Shown here in pieces: positions 1-7,311 of a stretch of 28,861 bases of DNA. This DNA is from CAZTVF01 sp964616985. GTDB taxonomy: Bacteria > Planctomycetota > Phycisphaerae > SM23-33. A program made the translations under genes and the position numbers. The stretch lies in NCBI GenBank assembly GCA_964616985.1, contig CAZTVF010000070.1, positions 1-28,861 of the forward strand, read 5' to 3'. Below the pieces are notes generated by a model. The model ran no database searches. It saw nothing but the letters and a program-made list of their open reading frames with translations, and was not told where the DNA came from. How positions within the stretch are numbered: the stretch's first letter is position 1; each line of letters opens with the position of its first letter.

Positions 1-1
1 C

Positions 2-3000
2 CAGCACCCCGTGCTGCTGAACCGCGCCCCCACGCTGCACCGAATGGGCATCCAGGCGTTCGAGCCGATGCTCACCGAAGGCAACGCCATCCGCATTCAC
101 CCCATGGTGTGCAAGGGCTTCAACGCCGACTTCGACGGCGACGCCATGGCCGTCCACCTGCCGCTGTCGATCGAGGCGCAGACCGAGGCCCACGTGCTGA
201 TGCTGTCGACGAACAACATCTTCTCGCCGCAGAGCGGCAACCCCATCATGTCGCCCTCGCAGGACATGGTGCTCGGCATCTACTACCTCACCAGCGGCCG
301 CGGCTCGGAATTCGTCCGCAAGGGCGTTGCCACGATGAAGCACCTCGACGGCAACGAGTACCCGGTGTTCGCCCATGGGCACGAGGTCATCATGGCCCAC
401 GCCCTGGGCCGCATCGGCATGCACGCCAAGGTGCTGCTCCGCGTCGCCAAGGACCTGCTGGTCATCGAGGGCGACAAGCGCTACGTGGCCAAGGACGGGC
501 GCATCATCACCACTGCCGGCCGCGTGATCTTCAACGACATCCTGCCCAAGGGCATGCCGTACTACAACTACGCCTTGAGCCAGAAGGGCGCCGGCCGCGT
601 CATCAGCGACTGCTACGCCCGCCTCGGCCGCAAGAGCACCCTGGAACTTCTGGACGCCATCAAGGAACTCGGCTTCCGCAATTCGACGCTGGCCGGCCTG
701 TCGTTCGGCATCACCGACCTGCGCGTGCCCGACCGCAAGGAAAAGATCCTGGCCGATTCGCAGCTGAAGGTCGACCAGGTCGAGAAGGACTTCCAGGGCG
801 ACGCCATCACCGAGGGCGAGCGCTACAACCAGATCGTCGACGTGTGGATTCACGCCCGCGAAGAAGTCACCAAGAGCCTGCTGCACGCGCTGGAGCATGA
901 CAAGCGCGAATACGATCCCAAGTACCTCAACCCGGTGTGGCTGATGAGCGACTCGGGCGCCCGCGGCAACATCGACCAGATCCGCCAGCTGGCCGGCATG
1001 CGAGGCCTGATGTCCAAGCCGTCGGGCGAGATCATCGAGACGCCCATCAAGGCCAACTTCCGTGAAGGCCTGACCGTGCTGGAGTACTTCAGCTCCACCC
1101 ACGGCGCCCGCAAGGGCCTGGCCGATACGGCCCTCAAGACGGCCGACTCGGGCTACCTCACGCGCAAGCTGGCCGACGTGGCCCAGAACGTGATCATCAA
1201 CGAGATCGACTGCCACACGCAGCGAGGCATCGCCAAGAGCGCCATCTACAAGGGCGAGCAGGTCGACGTGCCGCTGCGCGACATCATCACCGGCCGCGTC
1301 GCCCGCGAGAACATCGTCAACCCGATCACCGACGAGACGATCGTCAAGGAAAACCAGATCATCTCCGGCGAGGCCGCCCGCAAGATCGAAGACCTCGGCA
1401 TGGAGAGCATCCGCGTCCGCAGCTCGCTGACGTGCGAAAGCCCGCTGGGCATCTGCGCCAAATGCTATGGTCTGGATATGTCCACGGGTCGCATGGTGGA
1501 AGAGGGCATGGCCGTGGGCATCATGGCCGCCCAGTCGATCGGCGAGCCCGGCACGCAGCTGACGATGCGTACGTTCCACACCGGCGGCGTTGCCACCCGC
1601 GCGGTCGTCGAGTCGGAAATCTCCGCGACGGCCACCGGTACCGTGAAGTTCCAGGAAATCAACGCGGTGGAAGTGAAGATCGGCAAGGACAAGCACCTGA
1701 TCGCCCTGAAGCGCAACGGCGAACTGCTGATCGTCGACGACAAGAACCGCGAGCTCGAGAAGTACAAGGTTCCCTACGGTGCGATCATCCTGATCTCCGA
1801 GGGCGCCAAGGTGAAGCCCGGCAACAAGCTGGTCATGTGGGATCCGCACCGCGTGCCCATCCTGGCCGAGGCGGCCGGCGTGGTCCGCTTCCAGGACATC
1901 GAGGAAGGCGAGACCGTCCGCGTCGAGGCCGAGCGCAGCCAGCGCGGCGCGCCGCGTTACGTGGTCATCGAGCACAAGGGCGAGATGCACCCCCGCATCG
2001 TCATCGAGGACAAGAGCGGCAAGATCCTCGACTTCCACTACCTGCCCGCCAAGGCGCGTATCGAAGTGGAAGAAGGCCAGACCGTCCAGCCGGGCGAACT
2101 GCTCGCACGCCAGCCGCGCGAGGTCACCGGCACGCAGGACATCACCGGCGGTCTGCCCCGCGTCACCGAGCTCTTCGAGGCCCGTAAGCCCAAGGAACCC
2201 GCGGCGATGGCCGAGATTTCCGGCCGCGTGGAACTCCGCACCGACAAGCGTCGCGGCAAGATGACGATCATCGTCCGCAGCGATTCGGGCATGGAACGCG
2301 AACATCACGTGCCGCACGACCGTCACCTTCTGGTGCACACGGGCGACTACGTGGAAGCCGGCGACCCCTTGACGGAAGGCCCGCTGGTTCCGCACGACAT
2401 CCTGGCCATCCGCGGCGAGGAAGCCCTGCAGCAGTACCTGCTGACGGAAGTGCAGGGCGTGTACCGCGGGCAGGGCGTGAGCATCAACGACAAGCACATT
2501 GAAGTGATCGTCAACCAGATGCTTCGCAAGGTGAAGATCGAATCCGTGGGCGACAGCAATCTTTTGCCCGGAGACGTGGTTGACAAATTCCGTTTCCGCG
2601 AAGAGAATGAGCGACTCGCGCGATCGTACAAGATCATCGAGCCCGGCGACACGCCGTTCGTGAAGGGCGAAACCGTCGGGCAGGAAAAGGTCGAGCAGGC
2701 GAACATGGAAGCCGAAGGCAACGGCAAGGAGCCGGCCAAGACGAAGCGGCCTCGCCCCGCGACAGCCAAGACGCTGCTGCTGGGCGTGACGAAGGCGTCG
2801 CTGCAGTCGGAGAGCTTCCTGTCGGCGGCGAGCTTCCAGGAAAGCACGAAGGTGTTCACGGAGGCGGCGCTGGCCGGCAAGGTGGACGATCTTCGCGGCC
2901 TGAAGGAAAACGTGATCCTGGGCCACCTGATCCCGGCGGGCACGAGCTTCAAGCCCTACCTGGAGATGAAGATCAAGAAGCTGGTGGAACTGCCGGAACT

Positions 3001-3079
3001 GCTGCCCAAGACGGGCGAGGAACTGACCGAGGCGGAAATCACGCAGGCAGTCCAGCAGGCTTTGACCGGCCAGGGCTGA
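2..3079 (+). CDS. rpoC: DNA-directed RNA polymerase subunit beta' (C-terminal part, 5' truncated)
   Basis: This is the catalytic beta' subunit of RNA polymerase, cut at its N-terminus by the window edge. The frame is open from base 2 and about 1,025 residues remain of a usual ~1,400. The fragment begins just before the active-site loop NADFDGD (bases 122-142), whose three Asp hold the catalytic Mg2+. The bridge-helix and trigger-loop region follows (GEPGTQLTMRTFHTGG, about 1540-1590), and so does the second zinc site, made of the Cys of DCHTQRG and the cluster CESPLGICAKC (about 1208-1470). The C-terminus carries the omega-contacting segment with SFISAASFQ-like and GLKENVILGHLIPAG stretches. 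One oddity is Ala directly after the DFDGD motif where Gln is near-universal. A Lys/Pro-rich linker (about 2700-2770) precedes the last domain. rpsL follows 92 bases later. Identity is certain; only the start is missing. Confidence 0.98.
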   Translation, partial: QHPVLLNRAPTLHRMGIQAFEPMLTEGNAIRIHPMVCKGFNADFDGDAMAVHLPLSIEAQTEAHVLMLSTNNIFSPQSGNPIMSPSQDMVLGIYYLTSGRGSEFVRKGVATMKHLDGNEYPVFAHGHEVIMAHALGRIGMHAKVLLRVAKDLLVIEGDKRYVAKDGRIITTAGRVIFNDILPKGMPYYNYALSQKGAGRVISDCYARLGRKSTLELLDAIKELGFRNSTLAGLSFGITDLRVPDRKEKILADSQLKVDQVEKDFQGDAITEGERYNQIVDVWIHAREEVTKSLLHALEHDKREYDPKYLNPVWLMSDSGARGNIDQIRQLAGMRGLMSKPSGEIIETPIKANFREGLTVLEYFSSTHGARKGLADTALKTADSGYLTRKLADVAQNVIINEIDCHTQRGIAKSAIYKGEQVDVPLRDIITGRVARENIVNPITDETIVKENQIISGEAARKIEDLGMESIRVRSSLTCESPLGICAKCYGLDMSTGRMVEEGMAVGIMAAQSIGEPGTQLTMRTFHTGGVATRAVVESEISATATGTVKFQEINAVEVKIGKDKHLIALKRNGELLIVDDKNRELEKYKVPYGAIILISEGAKVKPGNKLVMWDPHRVPILAEAAGVVRFQDIEEGETVRVEAERSQRGAPRYVVIEHKGEMHPRIVIEDKSGKILDFHYLPAKARIEVEEGQTVQPGELLARQPREVTGTQDITGGLPRVTELFEARKPKEPAAMAEISGRVELRTDKRRGKMTIIVRSDSGMEREHHVPHDRHLLVHTGDYVEAGDPLTEGPLVPHDILAIRGEEALQQYLLTEVQGVYRGQGVSINDKHIEVIVNQMLRKVKIESVGDSNLLPGDVVDKFRFREENERLARSYKIIEPGDTPFVKGETVGQEKVEQANMEAEGNGKEPAKTKRPRPATAKTLLLGVTKASLQSESFLSAASFQESTKVFTEAALAGKVDDLRGLKENVILGHLIPAGTSFKPYLEMKIKKLVELPELLPKTGEELTEAEITQAVQQALTGQG

Positions 3080-3085
3080 TAGAAT
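3077..3085 (+). promoter_or_regulatory. Possible extended -10 promoter for rpsL
   Basis: The stop codon of rpoC forms the TG of an extended -10 element followed by TAGAAT (3080-3085), five of six matches to TATAAT. No -35 hexamer sits at the right distance; TTGACC at 3062-3067 is only 12 bases away. A start near 3092 would place the hairpin at 3097-3135 at the very 5' end of the leader. This is inference from consensus only. Confidence 0.3.
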
Positions 3086-3096
3086 GACGGGCGGCG

Positions 3097-3135
3097 GCAG
3101 GGCCCCGCGGGCAAAGTAAAGCCCCCAGGCCCTGC
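3097..3135 (+). promoter_or_regulatory. Leader hairpin before rpsL, possible r-protein operator
   Basis: GCAGGGCC (3097-3104) pairs perfectly with GGCCCTGC (3128-3135). Inside it, GGGC (3109-3112) pairs with GCCC (3121-3124) around the loop AAAGTAAA. No U tract follows, so it is not an ordinary terminator. In other bacteria the str operon is autoregulated by a ribosomal protein through mRNA structure. A similar role here is inferred, and GC-rich DNA forms hairpins by chance. Confidence 0.35.
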
Positions 3136-3171
3136 GGCTGCAGGTGAACCAAGGATACCGAAGAGGAAAAG

Positions 3172-3543
3172 ATGCCGACAATCAATCAAATGGTGCGCAG
3201 AGCGCGAGTTGTTCAGAAGGCCAAGAAGAAGAACGTGGCCCTGGACGGCAAGCCGCAGAAGCGAGGCGTGTGCCTGATCGTGAAGACGGTGACCCCCAAG
3301 AAGCCCAATTCGGCGCTTCGTAAGGTCGCCCGCGTTCGTCTGAGCAATGGCAAGGAAGTGACGGCCTACATCCCGGGCGTGGACCACAACCTTCAGGAAC
3401 ACAGCATCGTGCTGGTCCGCGGCGGGCGCGTTCGCGACCTTCCCGGTGTTCGGTATCACATTGTCCGTGGCACGCTGGACGCCCTCGGTGTCGAAGGCCG
3501 CAAGCAGAGCCGCAGCAAGTACGGCGCCAAGACGCCGAAATAA
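3172..3543 (+). CDS. rpsL: 30S ribosomal protein S12
   Basis: S12 sits at the decoding centre of the small subunit and helps select the correct tRNA. At 123 residues the length is normal. The loop TPKKPNSALRK (residues 41-51) is intact and has Lys43, the position altered in many streptomycin-resistant strains. The loop GGRVRDLPGVRYH carries Asp89, which is methylthiolated in some bacteria. On this reading the protein is of the wild-type, streptomycin-sensitive form. The ATG is preceded by GAGG at 3163-3166. It opens the str group and is followed 48 bases later by rpsG. Confidence 0.98.
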   Translation: MPTINQMVRRARVVQKAKKKNVALDGKPQKRGVCLIVKTVTPKKPNSALRKVARVRLSNGKEVTAYIPGVDHNLQEHSIVLVRGGRVRDLPGVRYHIVRGTLDALGVEGRKQSRSKYGAKTPK

Positions 3544-3591
3544 AGGTCGGCCGGTCGGCCCCGCGCCGTCCGCCCACGTGGAAAGAGCACT

Positions 3592-4068
3592 ATGGCATTC
3601 AAGAAGTTTACGGCATCGACCAAGCAGCTGGTTCCCGACCCGGTGTATCACAGCAAGCTGGTCAGCAAGTTCATCAACTGCATCATGGAAAGCGGCAAGA
3701 AGACCGCTTCCTCGGGCATCGTCTACGACGCGATGGACATCATCGCCAAGAAGATGAAGGACGTCCCGCCGCTGGAAGTGTTCGAGAAGGCGTTGGACAA
3801 CGTCAAGCCCATGATCGAAGTCCGCTCCAAGCGAGTCGGCGGCGCCAATTACCAGGTGCCCATGCAGGTCAGCTCCAAACGCCAGCTGTCGCTGTCCATC
3901 CGCTGGATCCGCGACGCCATCCGGGCGGGCAAGGGCTCGGCCACTGCCGACCGTCTGGCCAACGAACTGATGGCCGCCTACAAGGGCGAAGGGGCCGCCA
4001 TGACCACGCGGGAAAATGTTCACCGCATGGCCGAGGCGAACAAGGCGTTCGCGCACTTCGCCTGGTAG
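3592..4068 (+). CDS. rpsG: 30S ribosomal protein S7
   Basis: S7 is a primary 16S rRNA binder that nucleates assembly of the 30S head and touches the E-site tRNA. At 158 residues it has normal length, with the typical blocks VPDPVYHSKLVSKFIN near the N-terminus, GGANYQVP in the middle and a C-terminal KAFAHFAW. The start at 3592 is preceded by GGAAAGAG. In E. coli, S7 represses its own operon through the rpsL-rpsG spacer. Here that spacer is only 48 bases and has just a small GGCC/GGCC hairpin, so any such site may lie elsewhere. The next gene, fusA, begins only after an unusually long gap of 552 bases. Confidence 0.98.
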   Translation: MAFKKFTASTKQLVPDPVYHSKLVSKFINCIMESGKKTASSGIVYDAMDIIAKKMKDVPPLEVFEKALDNVKPMIEVRSKRVGGANYQVPMQVSSKRQLSLSIRWIRDAIRAGKGSATADRLANELMAAYKGEGAAMTTRENVHRMAEANKAFAHFAW

Positions 4069-4141
4069 TAGGCCGCGGCACGGCTGTACTGGCTGTGCAT
4101 CCACGACCATCTCGGCCGTGGTGTGGTCCTGAGTGGAAGCA

Positions 4142-4150
4142 TGCTACGAT
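4142..4150 (+). promoter_or_regulatory. Possible extended -10 promoter before the fusA leader
   Basis: TGC followed by TACGAT (4145-4150) matches an extended -10 element, four of six bases in the hexamer plus the upstream TG. No convincing -35 is seen about 17 bases upstream. Transcription would begin near 4157, about 16 bases before the first helix of the structured region at 4173. That agreement in position is the main reason to list it. Confidence 0.3.
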
Positions 4151-4172
4151 AGAGTACGCAACATTAGCCGAT

Positions 4173-4490
4173 GGGCTCCCTCCGGGGCCCAGACAAGCGG
4201 TGTTGATTGAATCGTCCGTAGGGCAAGCTGCAAAAGGTCTCGAGGCATCGTGCCCCGAGCGGCCCAGGACGGACGACCCCGGTCAGAGCATCAGGCCGGG
4301 GCTCAGATAAGGCCAATTGTGGCCGCTTGAGATAAGACAACCGGGCCGGTCTGCTCCATGGCCTCCGTCCGTTCGACGGATGGCCCCAAGACCGGTTACC
4401 TGCCCGCCAGCGCGAGGCCGGTGAGTCCTGCGCGGCAGCTTTGTAACTGCCGTTCATGGACTCTGCGGCCCGATGCGTTGCCCGAGGGCA
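4173..4490 (+). ncRNA. Candidate large structured RNA or fusA leader, no known family recognised
   Basis: Six stem-loop domains follow one another. Domain 1: 4173-4179 pairs 4184-4190 (one G-U). Domain 2: TCGTCCGT (4212-4219) pairs ACGGACGA (4269-4276), then GGGC/GCCC (4221-4224, 4262-4265), capped by the hairpin 4239-4259. Domain 3: CCCCGG (4277-4282) with CCGGGG (4296-4301), directly abutting domain 2. Domain 4: CTCA/TGAG (4302-4305, 4328-4331) enclosing GGCCA/TGGCC. Domain 5: CCGGTCT (4346-4352) with AGACCGG (4389-4395), enclosing a 10-bp stem (4360-4385). Domain 6: GGCCG, GAGTCC and GGCAG (4416-4438) pair in order with CTGCC, GGACTC and CGGCC (4447-4470). Domains 2, 3 and 4 are contiguous, as in coaxially stacked RNA. 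The hallmark sequences of RNase P RNA, tmRNA, SRP RNA and common riboswitches are absent. It could be a cis-acting leader of fusA or a separate RNA. The remaining bases to 4620 show no clear terminator and no coding signal. Confidence 0.5.
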
Positions 4491-4620
4491 GGGTGGTTTG
4501 ATCTTATGGTCCTTCGCGCTGGCTGGCGCCTTTGTTCGCGCCGCGCCCGCGCTGTCGTTTCGTTCTATCTGCACGCGGCCGCCTGTGAAGGCTGCCGCCG
4601 AGCTTTGTAGTAATGGTGAT

Positions 4621-6696
4621 ATGGCCAAGGATCTGAGACATCTTCGCAACATCGGCATCATGGCGCACATCGATGCCGGCAAGACCACGGTGAGCGAGCG
4701 CATCCTCTACTTCGCCGGGCGGACGTACAAGATCGGCGAAGTCCATGATGGCACCGCCGTGATGGACTACCTGCCCGAAGAGCAGGAGCGGGGGATCACC
4801 ATCACCTCCGCGGCCACCACCCTCAAGTGGCGCGACCACACCATCAACCTCATCGACACGCCCGGCCACGTGGATTTCACCATCGAGGTTGAGCGGTCGC
4901 TCCGCGTCCTGGACGGCGCGGTGGCCGTGTTCTGCGGTGTCGGCGGCGTCGAGGCGCAGTCCGAGACCGTCTGGCACCAGGCCGAGCGCTACCACGTGCC
5001 GCGGCTGTGCTTCATCAACAAGATGGATCGCATCGGCGCCGAATTCGAAATGGTCGTCGATGAGATCCGCACCCGCCTCAGCGCCAACCCGATTCTCCTC
5101 CAACTTCCCATGGGCGTGGGCGACCAGTTCAAAGGCCAGATCGACCTGATCCGCCGCATCGCGTACTTCTATGACCCGGCGCCCGTCGGCTCCGAGCTCC
5201 GCGAGGCCCCCGTGCCCGAGGAATACCTCGACGCCATGGAAGAGGCCCGCGCCGCGATGGTCGAGAAGGCCGCCGAGTACGACGACGCCCTCATGGACAA
5301 GTACCTCCAGGAGGCCGAGATCAGCGAGGACGATATCCGTGTCGCCATCCGCAAGGGCACGGTGTGCGGCAAGCTGCACCCGGTGCTGTGCGGCTCGGCC
5401 CTGCAGCACATGGGCATCCGCCCGCTGCTGGACGCCGTGGTGCACTACCTGCCCAACCCGCTGGATGTGCCCCCCGTGGAAGGCCACGAGAGCCTCACCA
5501 GCCCCAAGATCCTGCAGCGCAAGTGCGACGACAGCGAACCATTCTCGGCCCTGGTGTTCAAGATCACCTCCGACCAGCACGGCGACCTGTACTTCATCCG
5601 CATCTACAGCGGCACGTTGGGTTCGAACACCCGCGTGCTCAACAGCACGCAGGACAAGAAGGAAGTCGTCACCCGCATCTGGGAGATGCACGCGAACCAG
5701 CGTTCGAAGCGCGAAGACGCCGCCGCCGGCGACATCGTGGCCGTGGTGGGGCTCAAGGCCTCCATCACGGGCGACACGCTGTGCGACCCTCGCCACCCGA
5801 TCGTGCTGGAGAAGCTGGATTTCCCCGAGCCCGTGATCACGATGTCGATCGAGCCCAAGACCAACGCTGACAAGACGCGCCTGATCGACGCCCTGAACAT
5901 ATTGAAACGTGAAGATCCGAGTTTCCAGTACCGCTACAACAGCGACACCGGCCAGACGACCATTTCGGGCATGGGCGAGTTGCACCTGGAAATCGTGCAG
6001 AACAAGCTGACGCGCGATATGGGCCTGGAAGTGCACGTGGGGCGGCCCAGCGTGGCGTACAAGGAAACGATCGTCAAGGCGTCCGAGGCCGAAGGGCGGT
6101 TCATCCGCCAGACCGGCGGGCGAGGGCAGTTCGGCGTGGTGACGCTTCGCGTCGAGCCGATCATGCCCGGCGAGGGCGAGCCGCCCGTGCAGTTCATCGA
6201 CGCCACCAAGGGCGGCACGATCCCCAAGGAATTCATCCCCTCGGTTGCCCAGGGCGTCAAGGATGCCTCGACGTCGGGCCCGCTGGCGGGTTACCCGATG
6301 CTGAACATCCGCGCCACGCTGCTGGACGGCAAGCACCACCCGGTGGACAGCTCCGACATCGCCTTCCAGCAGGCCGGCGCGATGGCCTTCGAGGCCGCGG
6401 TCAAGGAGGCCAAGCCGGTCTTCCTCGAGCCGATCATGCGCGTGCAGGTGACGACGCCCGAGCAGTACCTGGGCTCGATCACGGGCGACCTCAACGCTCG
6501 CCGCGCCCAGATCCGCGAGGTCGAGCAGCGGGGCAAGGTTCGCGTCCTGATGGCCGAGGTGCCGCTGTCGGCCATGTTCGGCTACTCGACGCAGCTGCGC
6601 TCGCTGAGCCAGGGCCGTGCGACCCACACGATGGAGCCGCACTCGTATGCCCAGGCCCCCCAGAGCGTGGCCGACGAGATATTGAAGTATTTTTGA
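4621..6696 (+). CDS. fusA: Elongation factor G (EF-G II-like)
   Basis: EF-G is the GTPase that drives tRNA-mRNA translocation on the ribosome. The 691-residue protein has all GTPase motifs: AHIDAGKT (15-22), RGITITSAAT, DTPGH (79-83), NKMD (133-136) and GSAL. Domains II, III (GMGELHLE), IV (RQTGGRGQFG and HPVDSSD) and V follow. The frame stays open upstream to 4456, but that part lies within paired RNA helices and has no EF-G similarity. ATG 4621 starts at the family N-terminus MAKDLRHLRNIGI. The ribosome site is poor: GGTGAT abuts the ATG. The segment FCGVGGVEAQSETVWHQ resembles the EF-G II type more than the standard str-operon EF-G, as far as I can judge by eye. No tuf gene follows; the next gene is rpsJ after 298 bases. 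Confidence 0.95.
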   Translation: MAKDLRHLRNIGIMAHIDAGKTTVSERILYFAGRTYKIGEVHDGTAVMDYLPEEQERGITITSAATTLKWRDHTINLIDTPGHVDFTIEVERSLRVLDGAVAVFCGVGGVEAQSETVWHQAERYHVPRLCFINKMDRIGAEFEMVVDEIRTRLSANPILLQLPMGVGDQFKGQIDLIRRIAYFYDPAPVGSELREAPVPEEYLDAMEEARAAMVEKAAEYDDALMDKYLQEAEISEDDIRVAIRKGTVCGKLHPVLCGSALQHMGIRPLLDAVVHYLPNPLDVPPVEGHESLTSPKILQRKCDDSEPFSALVFKITSDQHGDLYFIRIYSGTLGSNTRVLNSTQDKKEVVTRIWEMHANQRSKREDAAAGDIVAVVGLKASITGDTLCDPRHPIVLEKLDFPEPVITMSIEPKTNADKTRLIDALNILKREDPSFQYRYNSDTGQTTISGMGELHLEIVQNKLTRDMGLEVHVGRPSVAYKETIVKASEAEGRFIRQTGGRGQFGVVTLRVEPIMPGEGEPPVQFIDATKGGTIPKEFIPSVAQGVKDASTSGPLAGYPMLNIRATLLDGKHHPVDSSDIAFQQAGAMAFEAAVKEAKPVFLEPIMRVQVTTPEQYLGSITGDLNARRAQIREVEQRGKVRVLMAEVPLSAMFGYSTQLRSLSQGRATHTMEPHSYAQAPQSVADEILKYF

Positions 6697-6704
6697 TGAC
6701 GAAA

Positions 6705-6822
6705 GCGGCGGCCCCTGCAAGAGGGCGGCCGCGGACGGTCCCGGCGTGGCCGGGAGCGCTTGCCGCGTCCCTAGGGGCGGCCGGCGCAGAAGAACACGGC
6801 TTTCTGGGCGTTTGCAGGCCGC
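6705..6822 (+). other. GC-rich hairpin cluster after fusA
   Basis: GCGGC/GCCGC with inner GCCC/GGGC form a hairpin at 6705-6732. Next to it GGACG (6733-6737) pairs CGTCC (6766-6770), enclosing TCCCGGC-GTG-GCCGGGA (6739-6755). GCGGCC (6777-6782) can pair GGCCGC (6817-6822). No U tract follows any of them, so they are not classic intrinsic terminators. They may still block or stabilise the 3' end of the fusA transcript. Chance pairing is a real alternative at this base composition. Confidence 0.35.
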
Positions 6823-6850
6823 AAGGGCGGGTGTGGATGCTATGCCGAAT

Positions 6851-6947
6851 GATTAGACTTTATGCAAAGTATGAAAAAAAAAGACTAATCGGGTTGCTTA
6901 GGAATTGACAGAACAGCGGCAATCCGTAGGATAACTAGACTTTGCAT
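6851..6947 (+). promoter_or_regulatory. Promoter of the S10 block with flanking inverted repeat
   Basis: TTGACA (6905-6910, perfect -35) and TAGGAT (6927-6932) are separated by 16 bases. This AT-rich stretch stands out from its GC-rich surroundings. The 9-base sequence ATGCAAAGT (6862-6870) recurs inverted as ACTTTGCAT (6939-6947), so one copy lies upstream of the -35 and the other at the expected start. TAGACTTT occurs at 6854-6861 and again at 6936-6943. A palindrome, GATTAG/CTAATC, spans 6851-6890 around a run of nine A. This arrangement could be an operator pair or an UP-like element; its function is inferred. Confidence 0.55.
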
Positions 6948-6994
6948 TTCCCTGTCTTAGAAGCATGACGACGGGGTAGTTGGAGAAACGGTCC

Positions 6995-7303
6995 ATGGTG
7001 CAGGACAAAATTAGAATTCGAATGGAAGCATACGACCACCGGGCGCTGGACTCGTCGGCAAAAGAGATCGTCGATCATGCCGAACGGACGGGCGCACGGG
7101 TTCGCGGGCCTATCCCGCTGCCGACTCGCATTGAACGGTATACCGTTCTTCGCAGTCCGCACGCGGACAAGAAGTCTCGCGAGCAGTTCGAGATGCGGAC
7201 CCACAAGCGGATCATTGACATCTACGAGCCGACCGTTCGGACCGTTGAGGCGCTCAACCGCCTCGTGGTGCCGGCCGGCGTATTCATCAAGATTAAGGCA
7301 TAG
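6995..7303 (+). CDS. rpsJ: 30S ribosomal protein S10
   Basis: S10 is a small-subunit head protein and also the NusE antitermination factor. The product is 102 residues with the signature VRGPIPLPTRIERYTVLRSPH and a conserved C-terminal AGVFIKIKA-like strand. A TTG-initiated frame opens at 6980, but ATG 6995 fits the family N-terminus and has GGAG at 6982-6985, nine bases upstream. It is the first gene of the S10 block and has its own promoter at 6905-6932. Its stop codon runs into the ribosome site of rplC. Confidence 0.97.
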   Translation: MVQDKIRIRMEAYDHRALDSSAKEIVDHAERTGARVRGPIPLPTRIERYTVLRSPHADKKSREQFEMRTHKRIIDIYEPTVRTVEALNRLVVPAGVFIKIKA

Positions 7304-7311
7304 GTGAAAAG

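Noticed and set aside
4416..4470. tRNA-like element (loop CTTTGTAA resembles a tRNA-Thr anticodon loop)
   Set aside because: The loop has eight bases, there is no T-arm consensus, no D-arm and no acceptor stem of tRNA form.
4173..4490. RNase P RNA, tmRNA, SRP RNA, 6S RNA or common riboswitch
   Set aside because: The conserved core sequences of these RNAs were looked for on both strands and not found.
4456..4620. N-terminal extension of EF-G from an upstream ATG
   Set aside because: The added residues have no EF-G character, the ATG lies inside a paired RNA helix, and the family N-terminus begins at 4621.
4504..6720. Long - strand frame opposite fusA (738 codons), and similar long frames opposite rplB, secY and pflB
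   Set aside because: They are mirror frames caused by high GC and codon bias of real genes; translations are His/Leu/Gly-rich and match no family.
6693..6908. Small gene between fusA and rpsJ
   Set aside because: No ribosome site, low-complexity translation, and it overlaps the hairpin cluster and promoter.
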